Assembly: GCA_031835245.1 (NCBI GenBank)
Contig: JAVKOQ010000104.1
Location: 110,581 to 174,580 of the forward strand
Direction: 5' to 3'
DNA: 64,000 bases
From: Balamuthia mandrillaris
Taxonomy: Eukaryota > Discosea > Longamoebia > Balamuthiidae
Part shown: positions 10,244-20,936 of the stretch, one piece after another
Layout of the letters: each line of letters opens with the position of its first letter
Numbering within the stretch: the first letter of the stretch is position 1
Program-made: the position numbers and the translations under genes
Notes under the pieces: model-generated
The model's database searches: none
The model's input: the letters and a program-made list of their open reading frames with translations, nothing else
What the model was told of the DNA's origin: nothing

Positions 10244-10692
10244 CGTACATGAGGCCTGGTAGGAGCAGATCCCTTGCTCTCCTCCAAGCGTCTGCCCAGG
10301 TTCAGCCACTCCTCAGCAGTGACGTTCTTCTGCAGCTCGGGCAGCAGGTTCTTCTCCTCGTCATCGATGTGGCTCAGGGTGTCCCTCATCAAGAGGCCAA
10401 TGATCCTGTCCCAGTCGGGCTGGTCGGGGCTGAGCTTGCTCAGGTCGTTGAGCAGGTTCTCCACGGTGAGGTGCTCCTCCAAGGCCTTCTTGACGAGGAG
10501 GTCGCCGTTGGGGAGGCACTTCCTCATGGTCGGGTAGAGCACCAGGCACTCGATGTTGGAGTGGATGCAGAGCTCCTTAATGAGCTGGTCCCCGATGGCG
10601 CGCTTCCTCTCGAGGTTGGTGACGGTGGTGTGCTCCTGGAACAAGCTCTTCACCTTGGCGTGGTCTCTCTTCAAAACGCTTTCGCAGTCCAT
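10034..10692 (-). CDS. Hemerythrin-type HHE cation-binding protein
   Basis: Two exons, 10692-10249 and 10132-10034, 180 residues. The ATG at 10692 is chosen because homology begins at once (DCESVLKRDHAKVKSLF). Iron ligands of the hemerythrin four-helix bundle are in place: His11, His44 with Glu48 (HSNIE), His74 and His108 with Glu112 (HIDDE). Such proteins bind a di-iron centre and act in O2, NO or redox sensing and iron handling. No membrane helix or targeting signal is seen, so it is probably cytosolic. The C-terminus encoded by exon 2 is Ala-rich and amphipathic (TAKIAAALAAPADKMADTL). The intron (116 bases) is almost all sense-strand CT repeats. It lies divergent to the DTD gene, with several TGACGTCA palindromes between. 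Confidence 0.87.
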
Positions 10693-11152
10693 TGTGTGTT
10701 TCTTGTTCGGTTTGTGTCTCAAAAGTTTTTTTGTTCAGTCGAATGGAAAGAAGAAGAAGAAGGAGAAGAAGAACAAAAACAGTTTTAAAGTAGGAGAGTG
10801 GAGGAGTTCTCGCTTTGGATTTTCTGTAAAAATGCAAGCAAGCTGCCAGAGCGTTCACGTGAGGCCAAAAGCGCTGCGTTACGGGTTGGAAGGTTGGCAA
10901 AACATTGCTTTCTTCATTGCTGCACCATCGATTGCCTATCAACCTCCTCTTTGATTTCTTGTCAAATTTCCTTCTTCTTTCCTATGCTGACGTCACAATA
11001 GGAATGATCAGAATGATCCGAATGCTGCTGCTGACATCACGGCCACTATTTGTGAAGTATACGTCATAAAAACATTTAAAAGGAAACAATGACGTCAGTA
11101 GGCACCAAGCGGTAAACGGAGAGCCGAAAAGGAAGCACCAAAGACAGCGCAC
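10693..11152. promoter_or_regulatory. Divergent intergenic region with repeated TGACGTCA palindromes
   Basis: Perfect TGACGTCA palindromes at 10988-10995 and 11090-11097, with relatives CTGACATCAC near 11030 and TACGTCATAA near 11060. TGACGTCA is the cAMP-response-element core bound by bZIP factors of the CREB/ATF class in other eukaryotes. Placement between divergent genes suggests regulation of the DTD gene, the hemerythrin gene or both, but this is inference. Confidence 0.4.
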
Positions 11153-11848
11153 ATGAGAGCTATCGTGCAACGCGTCTTGCGAGCTGCCGTCCATGTGAAC
11201 GGAGAGACCGTGGGCGCCATTGACAATGGCCTTTTGGTTCTTGTCGGCATCTCACGAACAGACAAACCAGAAGATGCGGAATACATGTACGCCTGCTTCT
11301 CTCTTTGTAACGTTGAACGAGAGATATGATCTTTCTCGCTAACGCCATGGCTCGACAGTTGTCGCAAGATCCTTGGGATGCGTCTTTGGCCGGATGAAAA
11401 GGGCAAGGCATGGACCAAGAGCGTCACCGCCAAAAACTATGAAATCCTGTTGGTCAGCCAGTTCACTCTGTACGGCATCCTGAAAGGCAACAAACCCGAC
11501 TTTCACAACGCCATGCCGCCCGAAGGACGTGACGGGTCGGACGAAGGCGGCTCTCGCGCTTTCTATGCCTCCTTTGTTGAGAAAGTTCGAAAGAGCTACG
11601 TTCCAGATCGGGTTAAAGGTCCTATTCTCTGTTCTCGTCTCTCTTTTCGTCTCTCTTCTTTGCACTTCTCTCGTTCTCTTTCTGTCTTTCCTCTTCTTTC
11701 TCTGCTCTCTTCTTCCAAACACTTATTTCGTTATGGAGCAGAAGGAGTATTTGGCGCCATGATGGAGGTCGAATTGGTGAACGACGGCCCTGTTACCATC
11801 CAACTCGAATCTCCTTCTTCCTCTTCTTCCGCTTCCTCTTCATCATAA
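11153..11848 (+). CDS. DTD1: D-aminoacyl-tRNA deacylase (DTD)
   Basis: Exons 11153-11286, 11359-11618, 11742-11848, 166 residues. It opens [18 protein letters not shown] and continues with [20 protein letters not shown], the motif [20 protein letters not shown] and later [22 protein letters not shown]. The SQF/YT motif and the C-terminal NDGPVT (cross-subunit Gly-cisPro motif in this family) are the active-site signatures of DTD, a homodimer that hydrolyses D-amino acids from mischarged tRNA in the cytosol. Length fits the family (~150) plus a short Ser-rich tail. The exon 1 to 2 junction gives DAEYICRKILGM, as expected, which supports the splice sites. No targeting signal. High confidence in function. 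Confidence 0.95.
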
Positions 11849-11923
11849 AGAAAAAACGAAAAGCTTTAAACATACTTTATATACTTTTGTTTTTTGTTTG
11901 TTTGTTGCTTTGCACAAACCTTT

Positions 11924-14900
11924 CTAACATAACTTAAACTGAAGGAGTATATCTCCTTTGACGCGACCACGGGCCTTGGGAGAGCTTTGCAGAGTGAACC
12001 ACTCGGGGCTGCCTTGCATGCTCACCACCTGGCTTGGCGTTACGCGAACGTGCCCCAGGAAAGTGTCCTTGCTGAGCGTTTCTTTGTCGTACACCTCGAC
12101 GTGAATGGGTGTTGTGCCTGCTGGATCAAAGTTGTGACTTTGTTGACAACCAACAAAAAGGAAATGGTGTTAGTGGGTAGAAAAAGAGAGGAGAGGAGAG
12201 ATAGATAGAGCAAGGTGAGAGAAAATGTACATTGTAAACTCTTGGTTCCAAGTAGGGTCTTTGGTGTCGTAGATGGCACGAGTGGTCTGGGTTTGGTCTC
12301 TATAGGTCACAGTTGCATAAGGATCCGGCTTTCCGATGCCAAACTTGTCCATCTTGGCCAACCGTCTTGCCTTCAACACTAGTTTGTAGTACAAAAAATA
12401 GTGTAAGGAACACAGAAACGAGAAAGAAAGAGCGACGCGAGGAAGAGCAAACCTTTGAAAATAACCTTATCCGGTTGTTTTTGGTGATGATAATGGTGAG
12501 TGGTGGTAGTCGTGGTGGAAGTCTGTTGCTGCATGGCCAGGCGTCGTTGCTGCTCTTCCCACTCTTGCCGCTGCCTCTGTTGCTCCTGTTCCCAAGCTTG
12601 CTGCTGCATCGCCAGCTGTTGTTGCTGCTGCTGATACAACCACTGTTGCTGCTGCTGTTGACGACGAGCCTCCTCCTCTGCTGCCTGCTGTCTCCTCCTT
12701 GCCTCATCCAATCTCCTAGCCTCCTCCATCTTTTTCTGTTCCTCCATCATCCTCTGACGATTGCGCTCCTCGTTCTCTCTGCGCCATTGTTCCTGCTTTG
12801 CTCTCTCCATGTCTTGTAAGCGTCGCTTGCTCTCCTCCTCCTCTCTTCTCAATCGTTCTCTTGCGGCTGCCTCTTCCTGGTTCAACCTATTCATCCTGGC
12901 CGCTGTCTCCGCGTTCAACAGCTGCTCTTGACGACGGCGCTCTTCCTCGAGTTGTCTTCGCCACTCGGCCTCTTGAGCTTGCCATAGTTCTCGAAGACGA
13001 CGTTCCTCGTCGGCCAGCTTTTGGCGCATGGCGGCTTCTGCTTCAGCCTGCAGACGACGTTGTTGTTCGCCAGAACGATCGTCCTCCAAACATACGTTCT
13101 TGTTGAACAAGTTGGCAACAAACGCCAAGTTCAGTTTTGGATTTCCCTTTGTTTGTATTTTCGTCATAATAAGAACAAAAAGGGAGAAGAACAAGAAGGA
13201 AACGTACCAAGACAACATCAATTGGTTCAACAAACTTACGGCAGCCAACTCTGTCAGCATTTTGAAGCATGGCCTCAGCCCTGCGTTCCAAGTTTTGCTC
13301 TTGTAAAGCGTCCAATCGGCATTGGGATGGGTTCAATTGGTTGAGCAGCACCAAATAATTTTCCGAATCCTTTTGTGTAATTTTACGTTTGTTAGTTTGT
13401 TTTTGCAGATTGAAAAAAAGATAGTCTACTTACAGCGATATCACTGCCAAAGTTACGGACACGTCGAGGATGTCCAGCTCGCTTTAGATGGTAATTGAAC
13501 CAACGGAGGAGAGTTTCCTCTGGGGGGAGGTTCACAAAGTCTTGGACGTTCTCACCTTCTTCCATTAGCGTTACCAGGTTGGGATGTTTCTCGACGGATA
13601 CAGCGTCCATCAAACCCAACTTTTGAAGGTCATAAAATAAGAGAGAGAAAGAGAGGAATAAGCATTTTAAGAAGGAAAAAGAGACAAAGAGGAGAAAATC
13701 TCAAACCTTGATAATCTGCCACAACAAACCAAGAATCAAGTGTGGCTGTTGCAAGATAAGAGAGTTTAGTTGAGAAAAGAGATAGCTATGAGAGAATAGA
13801 AAAAAGATAAGAATTATTACCGTTTTGTCTTTGATGTCTTCGGGACCGATGTTAACTACGACGAGGCCAAGGCGTTTGCAGCCTTCAATGCCATAAATGA
13901 GGTTCTGCCGCAGCTCAAATGGATTCATGTTGGGCTTCTTGCATATCATATTCTCGGCGATAGTTCCTGGCCGCACATGATTTACCAACTTACTGTATTA
14001 TTGCACACAATTGTCAGCAAACACTATGTTAATACGAGAAAGAGAAGCAAACTAAAAAAAGAAAAAAAGAAAAAAAAGGAAGGTTTATGGCAAATACAGA
14101 AGAAGCAAGAAGAGAAGATACGAAATTAAAACGAAAAGAAAAAGAAGAAAGCAAAAAAGGGTGAAAAGGACAACAAGAAAGAACAAACCAAAGCAAAAGG
14201 CCATCGGCAGCAATGGCATCAAACAGCTCCGTTGAGTGAGGATTCAACGGCAAATGCTTCTTCAGGTCAGGGTCGTTGCCCAACACCTCATTGATATGCT
14301 GAGCAAAGGAGCGCGTCTCCTCCGTGCTATAGGCATGCTTGGACTCTCCCTGTCCTCTTTCCACTTTGGTCTCTCCCATTCGAGCCAGTGGAGCGGTTCT
14401 TCGTGGACTGACTTTGCTCTTGTCTCCTCCTCCTGTTGTTGATGGTGGTGCTTGTAACACAGAGGAAGAACGCGCTTGAGGTTGTTGAGGTCTTTGAAGA
14501 GAAGAAGTGCTGCCGTTTCTTTGCACAGATTTCAGCTCGCTAACGAGAGGGTTTTGTTGTGCCAAAGAAGGAGAAGAGGATTGACGACGAGAAGAGGCTG
14601 ATTGTGGTGGCTGCTGCTGCTGTAAAGAAGAGGAAGAAGAAGGCTGACGATAAGACACGGAGGTTTGTGGTTGTTGATGGGGAGGCAACGATTGACGCCG
14701 TTGTTGCTGTTGCGGCTTCTGTTGCTGTTGAGGAGGAGGATACTGCTGTTGTTGCTGCTGTTGCTGCTGTTGCTGCGGAAAAGCTTGTTGTGGATAGTGA
14801 GGGCCGCTTGCCGGAGGGGATACAACCGAAGGAGGGCCATAAGGATGAGCCCCCGGCGGTGCGCTGTGCGGTGGAGCAGGGTAGCCACCAAAGCCAGTAC

Positions 14901-15156
14901 CTGGAGGTGAGGTAGGCGGCCAGTTATTGCTGGGAGGAGGTGTTGCAAAAGCAGGTTGGTGATGAAGCGCAGGTTGAGAAAGAGGTGCGCCGTAATAAGG
15001 TTGTTGAGGAAAAGGGCCAGAAACAGGAGGTGGGGAAGTGACTTGCTGTTGTTGAGGAAAGCCTCCTCCCATCATCATCATGGGAGGTGCATGGATTTGC
15101 TGTTGTTGATGTTGAGGGAAAGGGCTAGTCCCAGGTGGTGCGAATGGATCCCACAT
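11924..15156 (-). CDS. Fimbrin-type tandem CH protein fused to coiled coil and C-terminal C2 domain
   Basis: Eight exons on the minus strand: 15156-14189, 13992-13821, 13745-13707, 13619-13434, 13369-13208, 13146-12453, 12378-12231, 12137-11924, about 860 residues. Residues 1-270 are Pro/Gln-rich. From about 275 to 515 lies one actin-binding domain of two calponin-homology folds, closest to fimbrin/plastin: LLLCKLVNHVRPGTI, VVVNIGPEDIKDKT, PHLILGLLWQIIKVGL, ETLLRWFNYHLKRAG, GNPKLNLAFVANLFN. Residues ~535-690 are a charged coiled coil (Arg/Glu/Gln), then Gln- and His-rich sequence. The end (~738-860) is a C2 domain: KARRLAKMDKFG, GKPDPYATVTY, KDPTWNQEF, HVEVYDKETLSKDTFLG. C2 domains often bind Ca2+ and acidic lipids. 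Real fimbrins have EF-hands and four CH domains, so this is a different architecture, probably linking actin to membranes. Confidence 0.82.
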
Positions 15157-15775
15157 AGTGAGGGTTACAGGTCGTTATTGATGGATTGTTGCGAGGACAG
15201 CTTTGTAACTTAAGCAAATGAGGCAGAGAAGCCCTCTGAATCTTCTGAACGGATCCAACAGAATAACGCAAAAAAAAAAAGTAGAAGGAAATAGAGAGGT
15301 GAACACACGCGTTCTCAGGAAAGTGATTTTTAAATTTCACTAAACAAGAAGAGAGAGAGAAACGACGCACGGTTCGTGTTGCCCAAGTGGGTGCTTCGTT
15401 GTGTTGTTGCAGTTGCTGCAGCGAAAGGGTATATTGTGCTGTATTGCCGCGCTACTTTTTTTTGTGTGTTGTTTGTTTACAAAGGAAACGTTTCGCTACT
15501 TTTTATGTGCGGACAATAGGATAATAGGCAAGTGGTGATGTCACCCTCTTTCATTTTAGGTTATTTTAATCTCCGATTTCGATCTTTCGGGGAAGGTACC
15601 ACCTTTTTCCCAGTTTTCTCCTAGATTTCGGCTCGGATTGCGCTCGTTTCTGGCTTTCTCTCATTCTTTCGCGAGAATGTGAAATATTATGGTTGAGGGA
15701 TGGCTTTCTTTTTACAGAAACAACAAAGATGGATTTCACGGGCCTACTTGTATCACTTTTCTCCTCACTGTTTCA
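15157..15775. other. Intergenic region upstream of the CH-C2 gene
   Basis: Mixed AT-rich sequence holding the 5' flank of the CH-C2 gene and the 3' flank of the next minus-strand gene. I see no RNA gene and no clear TATA box. Confidence 0.5.
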
Positions 15776-16648
15776 TCATATTCTTGGCTTCTTGTGACCG
15801 TTCTCTCTGGTCCCTCCTGGCACCTCCGAGCAGCGCATTTCTCCGCCAGACGCAACGATTGTTGATGCACTTGTTTCTTTTTCTTTCATCATCACTTGTT
15901 CGTTATGAATTTCATTCGCTTCTTCGTCTTCTTTTTTATGGGTCTCATTGCTGCCATTCTGATGATGCATCAACGTTGCTCTCAACTGATCCGCCAACAA
16001 CTTGCAGGCTTGCCCTTGAACCACTGCTTGATCTGCCAACAATGCTCTCCTCTTCTTCTTGCCCCTCATGTACGTGATGACCCTCAGCCGCTCCAATGCC
16101 ATCTTGCTCTCCTCCTCCAACGCAACCGCCAGGATGGAACGAGCTCTCCAAGAAAGCACTTTTTGGATGCTTCCGTTGGCAAAGCTTTTCTTTCGTAGTG
16201 TCATTTCTGCAGAGGGTTCGTTGTCATTGGTTTGGGAGTTCAGCCTGAAGCCATCCAACTGCTGCAACAGTTGTTGAGTATCGTGAAGTTCGCTCAACAG
16301 TAGCGCTTCGGTGGCGCGCTCGTTGTGGTTTGAAGCGGACGCCTGCTCCTCCTTTTCTTTGTGGATACTGCTAAGCTGCGTTGTCAGGCGTGCGAGACGG
16401 GCATTCAGGGCTAACAAACATAGAGAACCCGAAGTGTTGGGCTCATGTGCGTCAACACATTCTGTCCCCTGCTCCTCCCCGTTAGTCTGCTGTTCCTTCT
16501 CCTCTTTCATTGGGTCAGTAGTTGTGGGAAAGACAGCAGCTTGCGTGGAGGTTGGGTGACGTCCGTGTCTCTCTGAGCGTTCTTTTCTCCTCTTCCTCAA
16601 ACTCAAGATGCCGCTTGCTGGGATGTGACTACGTGCAGCGCTTCGCAT
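15776..16648 (-). CDS. Unrecognised polar protein, single exon
   Basis: Open frame of 290 residues from the ATG at 16648. The frame is open ~20 codons further upstream but without another ATG. The protein is rich in Glu, Lys, Ser and Gln, with no membrane helix and no family I know. The first 30 residues are basic (RKRRKERSERHGRH), like a nuclear-localisation signal. The centre has heptad-like segments (LCLLALNARLARLTTQLSSIHKE; ELHDTQQLLQQLDGF; ARSILAVALEEESKMALERLR) that suggest helical bundle or coiled coil. The tail is polar. It is kept as a gene because it is the longest frame here, has hydrophobic heptads rather than plain low complexity, and no competing coding reading exists on the other strand. 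Confidence 0.5.
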   Translation of the reverse strand: MRSAARSHIPASGILSLRKRRKERSERHGRHPTSTQAAVFPTTTDPMKEEKEQQTNGEEQGTECVDAHEPNTSGSLCLLALNARLARLTTQLSSIHKEKEEQASASNHNERATEALLLSELHDTQQLLQQLDGFRLNSQTNDNEPSAEMTLRKKSFANGSIQKVLSWRARSILAVALEEESKMALERLRVITYMRGKKKRRALLADQAVVQGQACKLLADQLRATLMHHQNGSNETHKKEDEEANEIHNEQVMMKEKETSASTIVASGGEMRCSEVPGGTRENGHKKPRI

Positions 16649-17016
16649 TTTTTGCTTTCGTTCGTTTGGCCTGGTTTGTTTCTTCGATGTTTCGTTGTGT
16701 TTGTCCACTCTTTTGGCTTGGAAGGATTAGCAGAGGAAACTTGGTGAAATATCGAAATTTTCGAGTTGCTGTCCTCACAATATTTTTGGGAGCGATAAAT
16801 TATCCTGGGTTTTCAATGCATCCTGAAGGGGAGGTGTCGACTTTTATCATTTTTTCCGCATTATTATCGACAACAGTGACAGCAAATTATTATCAAGTCT
16901 GCTCCTCAACGCAAAGGAAGAAGCAAAGAAAAAGTACACTTCAAACGAGTGTTGGCTGCTTTGTACCGCTAAAGTAGCACTGCCCAAGGCACAGAGAAGG
17001 CGCACTACCACTTCGA
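16649..17016. other. Intergenic region between divergent genes
   Basis: AT-rich sequence between two divergent unrecognised genes. No RNA gene or defined motif found. Confidence 0.45.
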
Positions 17017-17571
17017 ATGGCAGGCAACGAGTTTGAGGGGGATAACCAAAGCGATCTGCGACCGGATCTTCCCTCGTCCGTACTTGTGGGGCGTGGACCG
17101 GAACACCTTCTGCGGAAGAAGAAACGAAAGCGAAGGGACGAGGAAGAAGCGGGACAGCATAAGAAGAAGGAAGATGTGGTAACGACAGAACAAACGGCGG
17201 CGCCAACGAATAGAAAGAAAAGGCGGCGTGCTTCACCGCAGCCAGCTGGCGAAAGGCGTCCCCATTTTGTAGTTGAAAAAACTTTGAGAAGAAAAGACAA
17301 GGACAACGAGGAGGAAGAAGAGGAAGAGGAAGAAGAAAAGGGCACCGAAAGCGAAGTCAGTCAAGAAAGCACAACTTCTTCCCCGGGCGAAGCCCTCCAG
17401 CGGAAAGAAGAAGCGGAAAAAGTAGGATCAAGCATCAGCAGTTCGCAAGGTGAAGCGGAGCACAGCAGCGGTCCCTACGCGGAGATCAACGCCTTACTTC
17501 ATTCCCTTCATCTGGAGCGACGACAAAGACGGGGCTCGCTCCCTTCCGAACGTGAAGAGAGTAGCGGATAG
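17017..17571 (+). CDS. Unrecognised lysine/glutamate-rich, probably nuclear, small protein
   Basis: A single open frame of 184 residues starting MAGNEFEGDNQSDLRPDL. Basic clusters (LLRKKKRKRRDEEE, NRKKRRRASP) look like nuclear-localisation signals. They are separated by an acidic run of glutamates at about residues 101-111 and Ser-rich stretches. The C-terminal segment GPYAEINALLHSLHLERRQRRG is predicted helical and is the only part that looks like an ordered conserved motif. I cannot assign a family. The low-complexity composition reduces confidence that the whole frame is coding. The start follows a short 5' flank after the divergent gene at 16648. Confidence 0.45.
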   Translation: MAGNEFEGDNQSDLRPDLPSSVLVGRGPEHLLRKKKRKRRDEEEAGQHKKKEDVVTTEQTAAPTNRKKRRRASPQPAGERRPHFVVEKTLRRKDKDNEEEEEEEEEEKGTESEVSQESTTSSPGEALQRKEEAEKVGSSISSSQGEAEHSSGPYAEINALLHSLHLERRQRRGSLPSEREESSG

Positions 17572-17935
17572 CTGCAGGGTTATACAAAAAAAAGGGCGGG
17601 AAAGTTCTTCTATCGAAATATACATTAAATTTACCCCGGAGTGACATCATGATTTTCTTAAAATAGAATATCGTGACGTGTGTTTTGAAACGAAGGAAGG
17701 AGCCGAGAAAAAAAGAAAGCGGTAGCGCGAAGAAGAAGACCTCAAGGAGAGTAGGAACGTCGGCGTTTGTTTTTTTGCAGAGAAGTTGTTTGTGTTAGGC
17801 TCGAAACGAGACGCAAAGAAAAAGCAAAAAGAGGAATGCAGAGTAGAGCTTTGTAAATAGAACAGAAGAAAAGCCAAGCGATTAGTTTCTTTTCAGCAGA
17901 GCAGCATCACAAAAAAACAACACGAAAAACATACC
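17572..17935. other. Intergenic region upstream of the MUS81-like gene
   Basis: Contains ATATACATTAAAT near 17619 and GTGACATCATGATT near 17642, which resembles the TGACATCA variant seen upstream of DTD. A purine-rich leader precedes the ATG at 17936. No RNA gene seen. Confidence 0.4.
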
Positions 17936-20905
17936 ATGAACGAAGAGAACAAAGCGCTCATTCAGTTCCTTAAGGAACGCGTTGTTGGATATCGTGCACG
18001 TGGCTTCATTCGTGCCGTTGCAGCTTTGGAACGGGTACCCACCTCTTTGTTTTTCGTCTTTGATTGAAACATCCTTATGCTTTTTTGTTTTTTGCTACTT
18101 TCCAGGTACTTCCTGTCATCGAAGCGGCCAACTGGCCAATCAGCAGCGGAGAGGAGGCTCTGCTCCTGCCTGGCGTGGGCAAGTTTGTCAAGCACGAGAT
18201 CGAGCAGGGGCTTCGTGAAATAGCAGCTTCGCAGTTACTTGCTGCCTCTGCTACTGCTTCTCCTCTACCTTTTCCTCCTTCATTGCCTCTTCCTTCTGTT
18301 TCTTCTTCCACTTCTTCCACTTCCACTTCTCCTTTTGCTTCTCAGGTCAAGCAAGAACGTGCCACTCCGGTACTTGATCTCACTCTCGAAGAAGACGAAG
18401 AAGAGGAAGCAGCGCCAACGGTGCACAATGAAAGAGCTCCATCCCCACCTGCCTCTACTCCTCCTCGTTCTTCTTCCTTCACACCCTCTCTCTCCATCAC
18501 ACCTCCTTCTCCTTCGTCTCAATCAACACCTTCTGTTTCGCCTTCTTCTACTCTAATTCAACCTCAACTAATATCACAAGTAAGTGTGGAACAATGGCTA
18601 CAGTTGACAGTCGGCCTTCCTCAATACCTTCCCAACTTTATAAAGTCAGGTTATGACCGAATAGACGCCATTTGTTGCATCGAAAGCGAGCCAGACCTGG
18701 AACGTATTGGTATAATTCTCCCCGGCCATCAAAAGCTTCTATTGCGTCACATTCGCGCTCTATCTTCTGAGCCTTCTTCTACCGGCACTCCACTCTCAGC
18801 CATTGCAACTCCACCACAACCATTGCCAACTCGGTTGATTACCTCATCACCATCTGCTTCACCTTCCGTTTCTTCTTATGCTGCTGTTTCTTCTTTACCG
18901 CCTCTTTCCTCGTCAACGGAACCAACTGCTTTTGCTACTCCTCCACGACGAAATGGTGATCCCAAGTCTCCTCGAAGAGGATCCTCTCCTTCTTCGGCAA
19001 CTACAAGGATAACGGTCAAACCAAAAACAGAAGTTCATTCTTGTCCTCCAACTTTGGGAAGGACTACTAGCAGTACAAGTGTCGCTGAGACTGCAGATCC
19101 TCGTTCTCCCAGTATTGCCGCCACTGGTGCCACAAATCAACGCGCTTCCACTTCTGCTGCCCGTACGTTAATTTTTACAGATGAAGAAACGTCTGAGTTT
19201 CAGCCCAGAACCATTAGAGGTATCTTTTTTTTAATCTGCTCACCTCTTCTTGCTTCTTCCTTCATTGGCCCTATCATCTCTAAATTTTCATTGCTATGTT
19301 AACGTTTTGATTGGCACTTGTCCAACAACAGGCTGCTTGGAGACTCCAACATTTGTTGGAGATTTAGGGAGCTTAACGGCTTCTGGTTTCGGCACGGCAG
19401 CTGCATCGCCCTCATTTGGCGGTTTGGCTATTGGAACTGGGGACTCTCCTAATCCGGTGATGCTCCCTCAGTACTTGCACTTGCACTGCGACGTGGATTC
19501 TCTCAATCGCGGCCTTGCGTACTACATCGTTGGTGCCATCCAGAACAAATGGGAGGGTCCTGATAAAACCACAGTCACTGTATATGGTTTGTGGTTTTCT
19601 CTTTTTTCACTCTTCTCTGTTCGTCAGCGCTTTCTCACTTAATGCGCACTTTTTCAATGTTCTGTATTTTCTTCATAATATCAGGAACTGGCAAACAGAT
19701 ATACACAGTTCAATTAGCTTGGCGAGACCAACTTCTCAAGTCATCGCACTGCACCTGTCCCGCTTTTGCCAAGTCAGGCTCTGGCCTTCGCCACGCAATC
19801 CGCGGGTGGTGTAAACACATCGTATGCGGTTTTCTCAGCTGTGTCTACGGCCCAAAGAAAGCTCCACGCGCGTTGGCAGCTCAGTACGGACATCTAGTTT
19901 TGAGTAACGTTACTCCGGCTTTGTTGCGGCGGGCAGGATGGAAGCCCGAAGATCTTGCCAATTTGCCTTCTCCTCCTACTTCTGCTTCTACTATAGCTTC
20001 GTCTCCATCTGGTTCTCCGCTTCCTTCATATCTTACGCCTTCTTCTGGAATCAATGGTGTTTTAGGTGCACCCGTTCTTCCTGGTCCTCCTTCATCTACC
20101 TCGCCGTCTTCACTTGCTTCTTCTGCTTCGTCTCCTCCACCACCAACAAGAAAACAGAACAGAAGTCCAAGACCCTACATCCCAAGATATCGGTCCGGTC
20201 CTTACGCTATCATGCTGGCAATGTATCAGGCTCTCATCTTGAAAAAGGGTCACCAAGGACGACCGCTTCAACTCAGCGAACCCGACTCCATGGCAAAGAA
20301 CGAGATTATAGATCTGGCTCGGCCTTTCACGGATTCTCCTTGGGAAAGGGTTTGTTTTTATTTTTTTCATCTTTATTCTCTCATTTTCATTATTTCAAAT
20401 TTTTAAAGTATTTATTTATTTTTTTTTTGCAGGAAAAAGGTCACTGCCATGATTCCCGCAAGTGGTATACAGCGTGGACTTCGATGGATACAGTTCTCGT
20501 GCTAAAGGGGCTTGTAATCAAGTCTCCCGACGAGCGATACAGCCTTTCTCCCTCTGGCATAGCGCTTGCTGCGCAACTTTGGCAAGAAGGATGCTCTTTG
20601 GATCCCTCTCTCCATCCTCCTGCATCTTCTCCTACTTCTGCTTCTACCGCGACCTCACCGTCATTATCATCACAATCTTATTCATCTTCTTCGCCTGCTT
20701 TAACTTCGCTATCTTCAACGTTGTCATCAAATATTTCTTTGAATTCACCGAAGAACCGGACGAACAGTCCATCCACGTCTACTTCCTCTAGTTTGTTGTC
20801 TCGATCTACAGAAAGTATTTCCACGGAAATTACAAGCAACAAGCCAGATGTTCTACAAAGAGCCTATTCACTTCCTACTGGGTAGTTATTCTTGTTCTTG
20901 TTTTT

Positions 20906-20936
<31 letters not shown>

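Noticed and set aside
12313-12819. Leu/Pro-rich + strand frame opposite the coiled-coil exon
   Set aside because: It is the reverse of Gln/Arg/Glu codons (CAG, CGT, GAG become CTG, ACG, CTC); the minus-strand reading has a conserved architecture.
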